A stretch of DNA of 64,000 bases. It comes from Halobacillus salinus. Lineage in GTDB: Bacteria; Bacillota; Bacilli; Bacillales; Halobacillaceae. The stretch covers positions 1,736,001-1,800,000 of the forward strand of contig NZ_SRJC01000001.1 of the NCBI RefSeq assembly GCF_004684905.1, read 5' to 3'. The notes beneath the pieces were generated by a model. It was not told the DNA's origin. It searched no databases and saw only the letters and a list, made by a program, of their open reading frames with translations. Every line of letters starts with the position of its first letter. The first letter of the stretch is position 1. Shown here one piece after another: positions 1-8,661 of this stretch. Both the position numbers and the translations under genes were made by a program.

Positions 1-30
1 TGTACAAAGTATTAAACCTAGAAACAAGGA

Positions 31-517
31 ATGATTTGGTTGGATAAACTCTCTTTATATAGTTCACTTCCTGATGAAATACTCGGTGCTTTTTACTACT
101 TGATCCTTAAGAAAATCAGTCCAGATGGTGATTCATCCTATCTTATTGAAGACTTGAAAACTTATTGAGCAAGAAGTTTTATTACTGCTTGAATTGTAGA
201 GAAATTGAAAACTTAATTTCGAAGAAAGTGTTACTCGAAGTTATCGCTGATTATGAAGGTGTCGAACAGAGTGATTTAGATATTGCAGAATTTGATGAAA
301 AGGAATTTAAAAGGAACCCATTGGTAAATTCATAGAAAGCAAACTTCATGATCAAAACAGAAGAGGAAATTACAGTGCTAAGTCCGGGACTATTACAGAT
401 AAAGTGAACTTTTGCAAAAAAGTAATTGAACACACGAATATCTTTGAAGATTTGTCGGGTGAAGCTCAAGAAGTAACTAAAAAAATATATGGTTTTATTA
501 AAGCCCATAATTCCTAA
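31..517 (+). pseudogene. Decayed gene remnant, unidentified
   Basis: Coding-like sequence broken by stops and a frameshift. A short frame at 31-168 ends in TGA. A second piece in frame from about 186 contains a CLNC pair and reads to a stop near 345. After a frame change near 330 the reading continues, without stops, to TAA at 515-517. The joined piece is rich in charged residues and has no motif I recognise. It lies in the accessory island left of the tRNA-Val gene, so I infer a dead cargo gene. The product is unknown. Confidence 0.4.
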
Positions 518-634
518 ATTACCTGAGTAATATTTGAAGCAAACATCTTCTAGATAGTTTTCGAGGGTCATAATAAAGAAACCTTAGATTAACGTATGGC
601 TAACTAGCCTGGAATCTAAGGTTTCTAAACTACT

Positions 635-1375
635 TTATTTTATATTTTTACTTCTTTCTAATAAAGCCAAAATTGCTTTTTCCTGCATCTCAATCTTCTT
701 TTCATCATTAGTTATTTGTTCAGTCAATTCAATCGCTAACATAGTATCCTGCATCTTTTCTAGTTTTCCATAGAAGTAATTTAATTGTTTTATACTTTTA
801 TTATAAAGATGAAAGTACATCCCTCCAATTACTTCTAATAGTGCACCAACTGAGACTGAAATAACAGAGGAAGTAATATTGTCACCCATGTAAATAAACC
901 ATACCCCAGCTAAAATTGTAATTAACCCCGCTATGATTGCGGTTAAACTAGCTGTAAAACTGCTTCTAGCTTGACTCTTATTAATGGTATAGTATTCTGT
1001 TGTTTGATTAAGGTTAATCTGAACTGTGTTAAATACATTATCTTCTGCACCTGACTCTACATGATTGAACTTTTTCTTTAGTTCTTCCCTCTCTTTCGAT
1101 AGGTGTTTCAACTCTATTTCAAAAGGATTTTTGATACTTACAGCTTCCTCTGAAAAACCAAGAATGGAAGATACCAAGAATAATAACGAAATCAATCCCA
1201 CAACTATACTTACCGCAATTAAATTCTCATCAAGATCCTTTATAATTAAAATCACTGCATCAGCTATTATAGTGCTTGCAGACAAGAGTAAAACACCTAT
1301 TCTTAGCTCCTTCCTCTTTCTAAGAGAATTTGCAAGCAGTTCGACTAACCCCGAAATTAATTCTCTAGCATGCAT
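635..1375 (-). CDS. Membrane protein with TRADD-N-associated 2-TM domain
   Basis: About 246 residues. Two hydrophobic segments lie at about 25-75, followed by a charged stretch. Then comes YYTINKSQARSSF, a second pair of membrane helices (about 140-185) and a C-terminal helical tail beginning HLYNKSIKQLNYFYGKLE. The second half closely resembles the TRADD-N-associated transmembrane domain (Pfam CyanoTRADDas_TM), which genomic-context studies place in bacterial conflict and signalling proteins. No enzymatic domain is visible. An upstream GTG at 1387 is possible, but GGTGAGGAG just before the ATG at 1375 favours the later start. The neighbours are a small two-TM protein and decayed island genes. 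I infer a role in membrane-linked signalling or defence, not shown by the sequence. Confidence 0.7.
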   Translation of the reverse strand: MHARELISGLVELLANSLRKRKELRIGVLLLSASTIIADAVILIIKDLDENLIAVSIVVGLISLLFLVSSILGFSEEAVSIKNPFEIELKHLSKEREELKKKFNHVESGAEDNVFNTVQINLNQTTEYYTINKSQARSSFTASLTAIIAGLITILAGVWFIYMGDNITSSVISVSVGALLEVIGGMYFHLYNKSIKQLNYFYGKLEKMQDTMLAIELTEQITNDEKKIEMQEKAILALLERSKNIK

Positions 1376-1528
1376 TCTTCTCCTCACCCTTTATCGATTA
1401 GTAATAAATGATTCTAACTAATTCACCAACCAACATGTTTAGGTTTAGGATTTGATCATTGTATTTGTATAAATAATAAAATTCCAAAAAATGGTTGGAG
1501 TAGTAGTTTCTTATAGTTCGCTAAAAAA

Positions 1529-1843
1529 TCATGCACTATTTTCTTCTTCTCTGGAAATTTTAATACTCTTAATGTTTGAGTGTGATTTTGCTATGTAGTA
1601 ACTAGTCTTTTGTAAATACCCTAGTGCTTCAGCTGCTGCAAATAACAATGTAGCCCAAAATCCACCTGTAAGTAGCGCTACTATTCCATAAATCCAAGAG
1701 TTAGGATCAGGTTCTGAATAATCACCAAACTCACTGTAGACTGTAGTCTCAGCGTTAAATAACATAATAGATATTATTACAGTCACCGGGATTATAGCCC
1801 AGGCTATATATTGCAAAGCTTTTTGTGTCTTCGATTCTACCAT
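1529..1843 (-). CDS. Small two-TM membrane protein, unknown
   Basis: About 104 residues with two clear membrane helices (about 11-29 and 50-72) separated by an acidic outer loop containing YSEPDPNSW. The C-terminal tail is charged. The start is supported by a strong AAGGGGGG ribosome site 7 nt before the ATG. It is upstream of, and in the same orientation as, the TRADD-N-associated membrane protein, with about 150 nt between them, so the two may be co-transcribed. I do not recognise the family. The AT-rich composition and the setting suggest accessory DNA. Confidence 0.6.
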   Translation of the reverse strand: MVESKTQKALQYIAWAIIPVTVIISIMLFNAETTVYSEFGDYSEPDPNSWIYGIVALLTGGFWATLLFAAAEALGYLQKTSYYIAKSHSNIKSIKISREEENSA

Positions 1844-2175
1844 ACTTTATCCCCCCCTTAATATCAAAATCAAATTTTAACATTTTAAAAAAGATTAGTA
1901 AAGATAAACTATATATTAGAATTGTATCGTCGCTTCTTCATAAATGGGTACACAAATAGAATCAAATTACACTTCAACTTATCTAAAGATAATTAATTCG
2001 AAATGAAATACATTATAGGTAGATCTATTGTCGATATGATAGGCGAGGCTCTTCCCAGCTCAATCATTTCCCCTATCCTAATTCGAAAAACATCTTCAAG
2101 AAAATCGAAGCAGTCTCTACATTAAAAAACCCAGCCATTTAATATGGATGGGTTTTTTAATATCTCAGAATATTT
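1844..2175. other. Intergenic stretch of the island
   Basis: AT-rich gap of 332 bases with no credible reading frame. It carries one strong hairpin at 2122-2160 (listed separately) that would end the gene pair to its right. No other structured signal was seen. Confidence 0.5.
2122..2160 (-). terminator. Bidirectional Rho-independent terminator
   Basis: Perfect 12-bp inverted repeat, TTAAAAAACCCA against TGGGTTTTTTAA, with further pairing (CCA/TGG) in the loop. It lies just downstream of the stop codon of the minus-strand gene ending at 2176 and has T-runs on both strands. Confidence 0.75.
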
Positions 2176-2598
2176 TCAGTCAAACCAATTGTTTATTCTG
2201 AATTCAACATTGTTTGCCTTTAGAGTGATGATTCGATGTAACTTTGAAACAATTAAATTATAAGAGAAGCCTAAAGGATTATCTCCGTCGCCCTCTAAAA
2301 ACGAAATAACAGTATCATAACTTTCATCTGTAAGAGTTACAAAGTAATTGTCTTCATAAACGAATTCATCTTCATCAATATAATAACGGGATTTATACTT
2401 ACCTATTACAACTCTACCACCTGTGCTGCTATCAGTGTAGTACGCGTCTTTTATACTCCCTTCCGAAATCGAACGATCCAACAACTTATTATAGTTTTTA
2501 TGAAGTACTTTATTCCACTGAACTTCTTTATCTCTAGTTTTGTCTGTCAGCTTATTTAGAAAATCCCTTAAATCAATATCGTTATAAGAATCTGTCAT
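2176..2598 (-). CDS. Hypothetical soluble protein, second gene of a pair
   Basis: About 140 residues, soluble, with no signal or membrane segment. The N-terminal third is charged and helical (DLRDFLNKLTDKTRDKEVQW). The rest looks like a beta-rich domain with GGRVVIGKYKSRYYIDEDE. I recognise no family. The start ATG overlaps the stop of the upstream gene by 4 bases (ATGA), so the two are probably translationally coupled and may act together. A strong terminator follows at 2122-2160. The placement in a decaying tRNA-linked island suggests cargo, possibly a defence or competition module, but nothing in the sequence proves that. Confidence 0.6.
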   Translation of the reverse strand: MTDSYNDIDLRDFLNKLTDKTRDKEVQWNKVLHKNYNKLLDRSISEGSIKDAYYTDSSTGGRVVIGKYKSRYYIDEDEFVYEDNYFVTLTDESYDTVISFLEGDGDNPLGFSYNLIVSKLHRIITLKANNVEFRINNWFD

Positions 2599-3056
2599 TT
2601 TGTTATCTCCTTCGAATATTCTATATTTTCATCAAACTCATTCTCTAATCTATGAATTAGTTCATATAACAACTTTCTAACTTTTTTCTTTACATCCGTC
2701 GGAGCAGGATGCTGATAACCGTCTATTAGCTTTTTTAGACTCTTCAGCTTCCTTTTAGTTTTTCGTCCAAGGAGATCTTTATAAGAAGTCAAAGCAATTA
2801 TGCTTTCATCTAGTTCTTTTCCATCTAGGAAACCATCATCTTTCAACAACTGATATGAGGTGGTCATTTGTAAGATAATTGTTTTTTTAGATTTTTTATA
2901 TTTAGCTTGCTTATGTTTTTTTGTTAAATTCCTTCTAATTAGCCTAGCATTTTTTGCAATAATTAAAGTGAATACAAAACTAAGTATGGTAACAAATGTT
3001 CCAATAATTGAAATAATAAGTCCCCAAGTATTTATGTCAGTGGTCAACAGATTCAC
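2595..3056 (-). CDS. Hypothetical protein with one N-terminal TM helix
   Basis: About 153 residues. One membrane helix (about 12-34) is followed by a very basic stretch (RRNLTKKHKQAKYKKSKK) and a helical cytoplasmic domain, so it is probably anchored with the bulk inside the cell. The GTG at 3056 lies too close to AGGTG to use it well. A TTG at 3047 sits 8 nt behind that site and may be the true start. The 3' end overlaps the next gene by 4 bases. The family is not recognised. Together they form an isolated two-gene operon with its own terminator. Confidence 0.55.
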   Translation of the reverse strand: MNLLTTDINTWGLIISIIGTFVTILSFVFTLIIAKNARLIRRNLTKKHKQAKYKKSKKTIILQMTTSYQLLKDDGFLDGKELDESIIALTSYKDLLGRKTKRKLKSLKKLIDGYQHPAPTDVKKKVRKLLYELIHRLENEFDENIEYSKEITK

Positions 3057-3571
3057 ACCTAACTATAATTTCTATAAAGTCAAGAATAACATATTCCAGT
3101 ATTCAAACAGAAGCATACACTAATGAAATTTTTTTTCAAAAGGTACTTGTTTTAAATGGGCTGCCTTTTCCAAGAGAACTCTCCAACAAAAATCATGTAT
3201 GCCATGAGCCTTCTGTCCTGCTCAATTAATAGTTTTACTTTGAAGACTCAGATGACGGTCATAACGATGCTCAATCGCAATTTCAACAAGAGCCAGAATC
3301 TACACCTAAACTCAGTAATGGCTACACGGGGTTGAACGGGAAAGTCATTGTGATCATGGCTTGTGAAAGTTTATAACTAAACCATCAATGAAGTATCATC
3401 ATATAAGTTTTATACTTTACCATGGTTAATTTAATCACCTGCCACATCAACCAAATATTAAATTACATATTCCTGAAAAGTTTTTTATCATGTATTTACC
3501 TTTGTAACCAGCATAAAATATCCTTAATATGAATATAAAATTCAATACATTCTAGGAGGTGAACAAATTCA
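3057..3571. other. Decayed accessory DNA
   Basis: No intact gene. An open frame without a start runs from about 3237 to the TAA at 3376 on the plus strand (residues such as YFEDSDDGHND and QFQQEPESTPKLS), which looks like a broken C-terminal fragment. The remainder is AT-rich. A good ribosome site, AGGAGGTGAA, is left at 3555-3564 in front of the next remnant. Confidence 0.4.
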
Positions 3572-4132
3572 ATGGAACAAAATGTAATGCACTTTTATGA
3601 AGCAATCAGTGCCTTGAACACCGAAAAAACTCTTTCGGAAAATGTTTTTTTCATTTGGAGTGTTCACCTTTAATAGCTATAGATCAAATTTGTCGTTAAA
3701 GACAATGAGGTCATGACGCCCGCGGATCACTGACTTATTTTTCTAAATGTCGAAATCGAAAGAACGAAGAGTATTTGGACTAAACTGTTTGCTAAGCTTC
3801 TCAATAAAAATGATTTATATATAAGTGTTGCTCCCCTACCTGGAGATATACTTCTAACTCCCAATGACCTTTACTCCACAGATGAATTAAGTAGATTAAA
3901 CACCCAGTCTTTCCAGGTGAAACTAAACTATCTATTTAGTAACTTCGAACATATTTCCGATGGATTCACAATTACTAAATCGTTCCCATATAAACCTATT
4001 AATCACCCAGAAATAACCATACCTGAAGACTTGACTGCACAAGTGATCCCATATTTATTCTATGAAAAAGGGTTTATCAACTGGTTTAAACTCTTTGTAA
4101 AAGTAAAGGTTGATCACCACAAGATGTCATGA
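3572..4132 (+). pseudogene. Decayed gene remnant, unidentified
   Basis: A good AGGAGGTGAA site precedes an ATG at 3572, but the frame stops after 33 codons. A T-run at about 3645-3652 is a likely slip point. A second open frame with no start codon of its own runs from about 3746 to TGA at 4130-4132 (residues APLPGDILLTPNDLYSTDE and later VIPYLFYEKGFINWFKL). Together they look like one gene of about 180 residues wrecked by frameshifts. No family is recognised. It lies just upstream of the integrase remnant. Confidence 0.4.
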
Positions 4133-4859
4133 CACGGGCAAATGACTGGGACCTTATTAGTAAAAATCCTCTCGAGTCTGTTGACCGTCGAGAGAGAACA
4201 AAAGAAAGGTTGCAAATAATGTTTATACGAAAAATGAGATCAAGGAAAATTTTCGAGAAATGAGTGATGAGCCGCTTCATTGGCAAGTCTTCATTTCACT
4301 CGCTTTAGCATGTGTCTTTCGACGAGGAGAGAACTTAGCGTTAGAAGCAAATAAAATTGATAGGGATAATAAACAGGTTACAATTGACCAGACTATTGGA
4401 GGAGGGAAAGAATGGAAGCCAAAAATAAAAGACAAGAAATCCTCTCCTTCGACTAGGATTGTTTCTGTCCCAGAATCAGTTATTGTTTTACTGAAGAAGC
4501 TATATATTTCAAACTCACGGATGGGGAACAAGGCCTCGCACTTGTGGAAAGAAAAGAGTCACAACTGGATTTTTTGTAATGAGGATGGTACCCACTTCTA
4601 CCCTACTACACCGACGACTTGGTGGAGGCGATTTACTAAGCGTAAAGGCATCAGGCATATTCGATTACACGACCTTCGCCATACATCAGCCACTTTCCTC
4701 ATAAACCAAGGAGTTCATGCGAAAATTATCTCTGAACGGTTAGGCCATGCAGATATTCGAACCACAATGGATACGTATGGACATGCATTACGATCTGCCG
4801 AACAGGAAGCTGCAGGTAAGATTGATACGCTATTTACTCGAAAAGAAAAAGCCGATTAA
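4129..4859 (+). pseudogene. Tyrosine recombinase (integrase), frameshifted and truncated
   Basis: The intact frame at 4260-4859 (199 residues) is the catalytic half of a phage or ICE tyrosine recombinase. It has the first Arg in FRRGEN, a beta-hairpin Lys region, the HDLRHTSATFL box with His and Arg, GHAD and the nucleophile Tyr in TMDTYGHAL. The core-binding half is missing. A short piece in another frame at 4129-4250 (NDWDLISKNPLESV) matches the usual linker of this family, so at least one frameshift separates them. Full-length relatives are about 370-400 residues. The 3' end lies about 100 bases from the 3' end of tRNA-Val, the normal place for an island integrase. It is probably inactive. 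Confidence 0.8.
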
Positions 4860-4957
4860 TAAATTCCGTCAACAATTCGTCAACAAGTGCTGAAGACAGA
4901 GAAATGACGCGGCCTCTCCGTGGATGAGAAACCGCGCCATTCCGGCACTTTGTATGA

Positions 4958-5030
4958 TGATTCTGATTGGGCTCGAACCAACGACCTCCACCCTGTCAAG
5001 GTGGCGCTCTCCCAGCTGAGCTACAGAATC
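4958..5030 (-). tRNA. tRNA-Val (GAC)
   Basis: Read on the minus strand the cloverleaf is complete. The acceptor GATTCTG pairs with CAGAATC, and the D-arm is GCTC/GAGC. The anticodon stem CCACC/GGTGG carries loop TTGACAG (anticodon GAC). The T-arm GTTGG/CCAAT carries TTCGAAC. The discriminator is A and CCA is not encoded. Its 3' end faces the integrase remnant, so this tRNA gene is the probable attachment site of the island to the left. Confidence 0.95.
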
Positions 5031-5171
5031 GTTTGTTGTAATTTGTCGCTTGTTTTGCTGACAAGTAATAATATACAATGTATTCAAATGGATGTCAATA
5101 AGTTTTTAACATTTCGTAAAGCTTATGTAAATGTTCGCTTCATCCAGGCTTTGAATAGATCTGTTCCACTT

Positions 5172-5199
5172 TTGGCACAATTCTATGATAAAATATATA
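5172..5199 (+). promoter_or_regulatory. Possible SigA promoter for yjcHGF
   Basis: TTGGCA and TATATA are separated by 16 bases, about 75 bases before the yjcH start. This is a moderate match to the vegetative consensus. Confidence 0.4.
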
Positions 5200-5274
5200 T
5201 GTTACGTTTAAACGGTAAAATTCGGTGGGAAATTCAATTAAGAACTTCCTGATCGCTTTAGGAGGTGGACTTGT

Positions 5275-6000
5275 ATGGGTAGAAAAGGATCCATGAACGA
5301 TTATACGATAAATAGTGAGTATTTAAATGAAGAAATGACTTTGAAAGTGTACACTCCAGAAAACTTCTCTCCATTATATAAGTATCACTTCTGTATCATG
5401 CAGGATGGGAATGATTATTTCCAAATGGGGCGTGCGGCTACCTTAAGTGATGAGCTGCATAGTGAAGAACAAATGGATAACACGATTTTCATCGGGATTC
5501 ATTACCGTGATAAATACGATCGTGTTGATAAGTATCATCCGAATGGAAAGCGGCAAGGAGATTACATCAACTTCCTGATACGGGAGGTCGTTCCATATCT
5601 TGATGAGAAGTTCCCTGGGTACTGTATGGGAAGTGGCCGAACACTTGTTGGAGACTCTCTGGCTGGTACACTCGCGTTGATGACGGCGGTGAAGTTCCCT
5701 AACATCTTCGGTAATGTGATTATGCAGAGCCCGTATGTAGATGAGCATGTATTAGAGGTTGTGCAATCGGTTACAGACTTTTCTCAGCTTACGATCTACC
5801 ACACGATCGGCACGGAAGAGTCTGATGTTGAAACTACGGATGGCGCTCGCAAGAATTTCTTAGAGCCCAACCGAGAACTGAGCGAATTTCTCAATCATCA
5901 ATCGCTTGGGTACACTTATCACGAGCTTGAGGGTGACCACACGTGGGGAACGTGGCAAAAGGATTTCAAACGGGCATTACTTACGATTTTCGGAAAATAA
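5275..6000 (+). CDS. yjcH: Putative esterase, YjcH family
   Basis: About 241 residues of the esterase D/enterochelin-esterase-like alpha/beta hydrolase fold. The nucleophile elbow is GDSLAG (about residue 123), and a C-terminal HTWGTW motif would supply the catalytic His. There is no signal peptide, so it is cytoplasmic. The natural substrate is unknown. The start follows a strong AGGAGGTGG site. It is the first gene of the yjcH-yjcG-yjcF set, which in B. subtilis also stands together. The intergenic gap to the next gene is only 27 bases, so they form an operon. Confidence 0.85.
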   Translation: MGRKGSMNDYTINSEYLNEEMTLKVYTPENFSPLYKYHFCIMQDGNDYFQMGRAATLSDELHSEEQMDNTIFIGIHYRDKYDRVDKYHPNGKRQGDYINFLIREVVPYLDEKFPGYCMGSGRTLVGDSLAGTLALMTAVKFPNIFGNVIMQSPYVDEHVLEVVQSVTDFSQLTIYHTIGTEESDVETTDGARKNFLEPNRELSEFLNHQSLGYTYHELEGDHTWGTWQKDFKRALLTIFGK

Positions 6001-6027
6001 ACAACGAGATTCAGGAGGGGTATCACG

Positions 6028-6543
6028 ATGAAATATGGTATAGCAATTTTTCCATCTAAAAAAGTACAAGATGAAGCAAATTCCTATCGAAAGAGATACG
6101 ATCCACATTACGCGCTTATTCCACCTCACATCACGATGAAGGAAGCGTTCGAGGCGGATGAGGATGAAATTGAATCCAAAATCATCCCTGAACTGAAAAA
6201 AATCGCAGATGAAACAGAGCCTTTTTCCTACGGTGTTTATAAGGTAAGCTCTTTCTCTCCCGTCACCAATACGATTTACTTGAAAGTGGATCCATCTGAG
6301 GAGATCTTTGCATTGAACGAAAAGCTTCACTCCGGATCACTACCTGGTGACAAAGACTACGCATTCGTTCCTCATATTACGATTGCACAGAAGTTGTATG
6401 ATGATGAATTCTCAGATGTATTCGGCAGCTTGAGCATGTTGAAATTCGACTTACAGGATAACGTAGATCGTTTTCAACTCCTTTATCAATTAGAAAATGG
6501 CGCATGGAGTGTTTATGAAACATTCCGTTTAGGTGGAGAATAA
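6028..6543 (+). CDS. yjcG: 2H phosphoesterase family protein, YjcG
   Basis: About 171 residues with the two signature HxT motifs of 2H phosphoesterases: PHITMKEA near residue 33 and PHITIAQK near residue 115. Relatives act on 2',3'-cyclic or 2'-5' linked nucleotides in RNA. The precise substrate of the YjcG branch is not established. It is cytoplasmic. AGGAGGGG stands before the ATG. It is co-transcribed with yjcH and the acetyltransferase yjcF, as in B. subtilis. Confidence 0.88.
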   Translation: MKYGIAIFPSKKVQDEANSYRKRYDPHYALIPPHITMKEAFEADEDEIESKIIPELKKIADETEPFSYGVYKVSSFSPVTNTIYLKVDPSEEIFALNEKLHSGSLPGDKDYAFVPHITIAQKLYDDEFSDVFGSLSMLKFDLQDNVDRFQLLYQLENGAWSVYETFRLGGE

Positions 6544-6549
6544 ATACGT

Positions 6550-6975
6550 ATGCAATTAATGAAAGTTCAAAATGAAAAACAAAGAGACGACGCGTTTCTC
6601 GTGAGACGTGTCGTTTTTATCCATGAACAACAAGTCCCAGAAGAACTGGAGATGGACGAATTCGATCAGGATGCCGCTCACTTTGTAGGTTATGTAGAAG
6701 AAGACCCGGTGGCGGCCGGGAGAGTCAGGCTTGTTGAAGATTACGGGAAGCTGGAGAGGATCTGCGTTAAGAAAGACTATCGTGGTCATCATTTCGGCAA
6801 AGATATCATTCTTCATATAGAAGACTATTTAAAAGGACAAGGTTATCTGAAAGCCAAGTTAAACGCTCAAACACACGCTGAGGGATTTTATCAGTCGCTT
6901 GGGTATGAAACAATTTCAGAGGAATTCATGGATGCTGGCATCCCCCATGTCACAATGATCAAAACACTGACATGA
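6550..6975 (+). CDS. yjcF: GNAT acetyltransferase, YjcF
   Basis: About 141 residues with the GNAT fold. FLVRRVVFIHEQQVP at the N-terminus is typical of the YjcF/ElaA-like branch. A substrate-binding strand (VAAGRVRLVEDYGKLERICV) is followed by the acetyl-CoA loop DYRGHHFGKDI and the C-terminal FYQSLGYET. It should transfer acetyl groups to an unknown small-molecule or protein amine. It starts 6 bases after the yjcG stop, with only a weak GGAG site, so coupling to yjcG is likely. A terminator follows. Confidence 0.85.
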   Translation: MQLMKVQNEKQRDDAFLVRRVVFIHEQQVPEELEMDEFDQDAAHFVGYVEEDPVAAGRVRLVEDYGKLERICVKKDYRGHHFGKDIILHIEDYLKGQGYLKAKLNAQTHAEGFYQSLGYETISEEFMDAGIPHVTMIKTLT

Positions 6976-6977
6976 TC

Positions 6978-7010
6978 AAAAGCTTAGAGTTAATTCTCTA
7001 GGCTTTTTTA
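6978..7010 (+). terminator. Rho-independent terminator after yjcF
   Basis: Hairpin AAAAGC-TAGAG / CTCTA-GCTTTTTT just after the yjcF stop codon. Confidence 0.75.
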
Positions 7011-7078
7011 TTTGGTTTAGATTGTTCATAGCTTGTCTAGAATGGTAACTAGACGAACTACAAGGAATGTGATGATGC

Positions 7079-7756
7079 ATGCAATTCTTTCATATTGGGT
7101 TAGAGACACTTTTTGGGTTCTTCGCTTTATTTGTATTGACGAAAGTGCTCGGAAAAACACAAATTACACAGATTACAGCTTTTGACTTCATTTCCGCTCT
7201 TGTTCTTGGTGAGTTGGTCGGAAACGCTTTATACGATCAAGAAATCGGCATCAAGTATATTGCATTTGCCATTTTGTTTTGGGGGATATTGATTTACTCC
7301 ACTGAGGTGATTACGGAGAAATTCAAAGGGACAAGAGCATTACTAGAAGGCCGACCTTCCCTTATCATCAGGAAAGGGAAAATCGACCGCGAATCCCTAC
7401 GAAAAAGCAAATTGGATATCAACCAGTTGCAGCATTTACTACGGGCGAAAGACGTTTTTTCTCTTCAAGAAGTAGAATTCGCTATTTTGGAAACGGACGG
7501 TACCATCTCTGTTTTGAAATCATTTAACTATCAGAACTCTACAAAGAAAGACTTGAAGCTGACAGAAGAACCTGTCCCGCTTCCTGTGGCTATCATTAGT
7601 GATGGAGAAGTGCTATGGGATAACTTATCCCAAGCGAATCTTGATGAAGACTGGTTGAACAAACAGCTTTCCAAACAGGATTTCAATAGCGCTGAAGAAG
7701 TCTTATATGGTGAATTTCAAGAAGGAAACTCGGATTTATACATCATCGGCTTTTAA
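7079..7756 (+). CDS. DUF421 (YetF/YcaP family) membrane protein
   Basis: About 225 residues. Three membrane helices occupy the first 80 or so residues (the FDFISALVLGELVGNAL region is typical). A cytoplasmic YetF domain follows, with GRPSLIIRKGKI and LRAKDVFSLQEVEFAILETDG. The family is common in endospore formers; its biochemical function is unknown. It stands alone, with its 3' end overlapping the convergent MBL gene by 14 bases. Start context AAGGA at about 11 bases is weak but usable. Confidence 0.88.
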   Translation: MQFFHIGLETLFGFFALFVLTKVLGKTQITQITAFDFISALVLGELVGNALYDQEIGIKYIAFAILFWGILIYSTEVITEKFKGTRALLEGRPSLIIRKGKIDRESLRKSKLDINQLQHLLRAKDVFSLQEVEFAILETDGTISVLKSFNYQNSTKKDLKLTEEPVPLPVAIISDGEVLWDNLSQANLDEDWLNKQLSKQDFNSAEEVLYGEFQEGNSDLYIIGF

Positions 7757-8636
7757 AAACCCAGCGATTGTCTTCTATCGCTTGTTCGAGTTTTCCTTCT
7801 TTAAGTAAACCCACTAAATAGCCAGATACAGCAGTGCGATACAACAACCATTGAGAAAGTTGCGATGCCTTCACTTTATAATGGTTGCACACTTCTGAAA
7901 CCAGTTGCTCGTGCGAGATCGACTCGTGATTCACTACGTAGTCATGAATCCATTCCATGATCTCCTTATGGCAGCTTATATTCGCAGAGATTGTTGAAGA
8001 TGGATCTTCTTCCTGCTCCCCGTGCCCTGGGACTGCTTTCTCACAATCAATTGTCGCGAGCCTCTCTAAGCTTCTCAACGCCAAGTGAGCATCGGTTAGA
8101 AAAGGTATTTTATGCTTTTTCAACGTTACTTCACTGAAATAGCTGTCCGCAGCAAACAATATTCCATCAACTCTTAGAGCAAGTTGATGATAACTATGCC
8201 CTGGCAAGAGAAAAGTGTCACAAGTCTTATCCCCGAATTGGAAGGTAGTTTCTGTGATGACTTCATCTATTCTTACAGGTGGGCCTTGCAGAAATTTGTT
8301 TTGCAATTCGTCGATAGGATCGTTTCCTCCAAACAAATACAAGGGTTCGATACTAGGATATCGAAGGATTGCCTCCTCTAAGACAGGAGCGATCGTATGG
8401 ACTGAATATTGATCTTGTATGTATTTAGCCCCTCCGTAATGATCGGAGTGAGCATGCGTAATAAAAAGGTGCGTCAAAGGAAGCTCGTGACTCTCGAGCT
8501 CTTTGAGCACCTTTTTTATAGAGGATTTATCAAGCCCGGCATCAATCAACATACCGTATGAACCAGATTTTACATATCCGATATTCACCGAGCTGTGGTA
8601 ATAGTAACAATCGTTTTGAATCTGTTGGAATGACAT
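7743..8636 (-). CDS. MBL-fold metallo-hydrolase
   Basis: About 297 residues. It carries the metal-binding motif THAHSDHYGG (about residue 60), a LPGHSYH His, an internal AADSYF Asp and a late PGHGEQ, as in the metallo-beta-lactamase superfamily. The C-terminal part (HYKVKASQLSQWLLYRTAVSGYL) resembles the winged-helix extension of LACTB2-like hydrolases. The substrate is not known. AAGGAG lies 9 bases before the ATG at 8636, which is why I prefer it to the ATG at 8657. It is downstream of a small unknown gene in the same direction. Confidence 0.85.
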   Translation of the reverse strand: MSFQQIQNDCYYYHSSVNIGYVKSGSYGMLIDAGLDKSSIKKVLKELESHELPLTHLFITHAHSDHYGGAKYIQDQYSVHTIAPVLEEAILRYPSIEPLYLFGGNDPIDELQNKFLQGPPVRIDEVITETTFQFGDKTCDTFLLPGHSYHQLALRVDGILFAADSYFSEVTLKKHKIPFLTDAHLALRSLERLATIDCEKAVPGHGEQEEDPSSTISANISCHKEIMEWIHDYVVNHESISHEQLVSEVCNHYKVKASQLSQWLLYRTAVSGYLVGLLKEGKLEQAIEDNRWVFKSR

Positions 8637-8661
8637 AGTAGAGAACTCCTTTAGCATGTTT

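Noticed and set aside
1065-1421. Plus-strand frame antisense to the TRADD-N-associated membrane gene
   Set aside because: No ribosome site and low-complexity Ser/Ile sequence; it is the mirror of a gene with clear domain features.
3605-3670. Inverted repeat around the T-run in the decayed gene, considered as a terminator or IS end
   Set aside because: The pairing is imperfect and no flanking direct repeat or transposase is present; a slip-prone T-run in a pseudogene explains it.
4906-4942. GC-rich hairpin between the integrase remnant and tRNA-Val, considered as a terminator
   Set aside because: The stem is imperfect and lacks a T-tract on either strand; it may end the tRNA transcript or be part of the attachment region but cannot be assigned.
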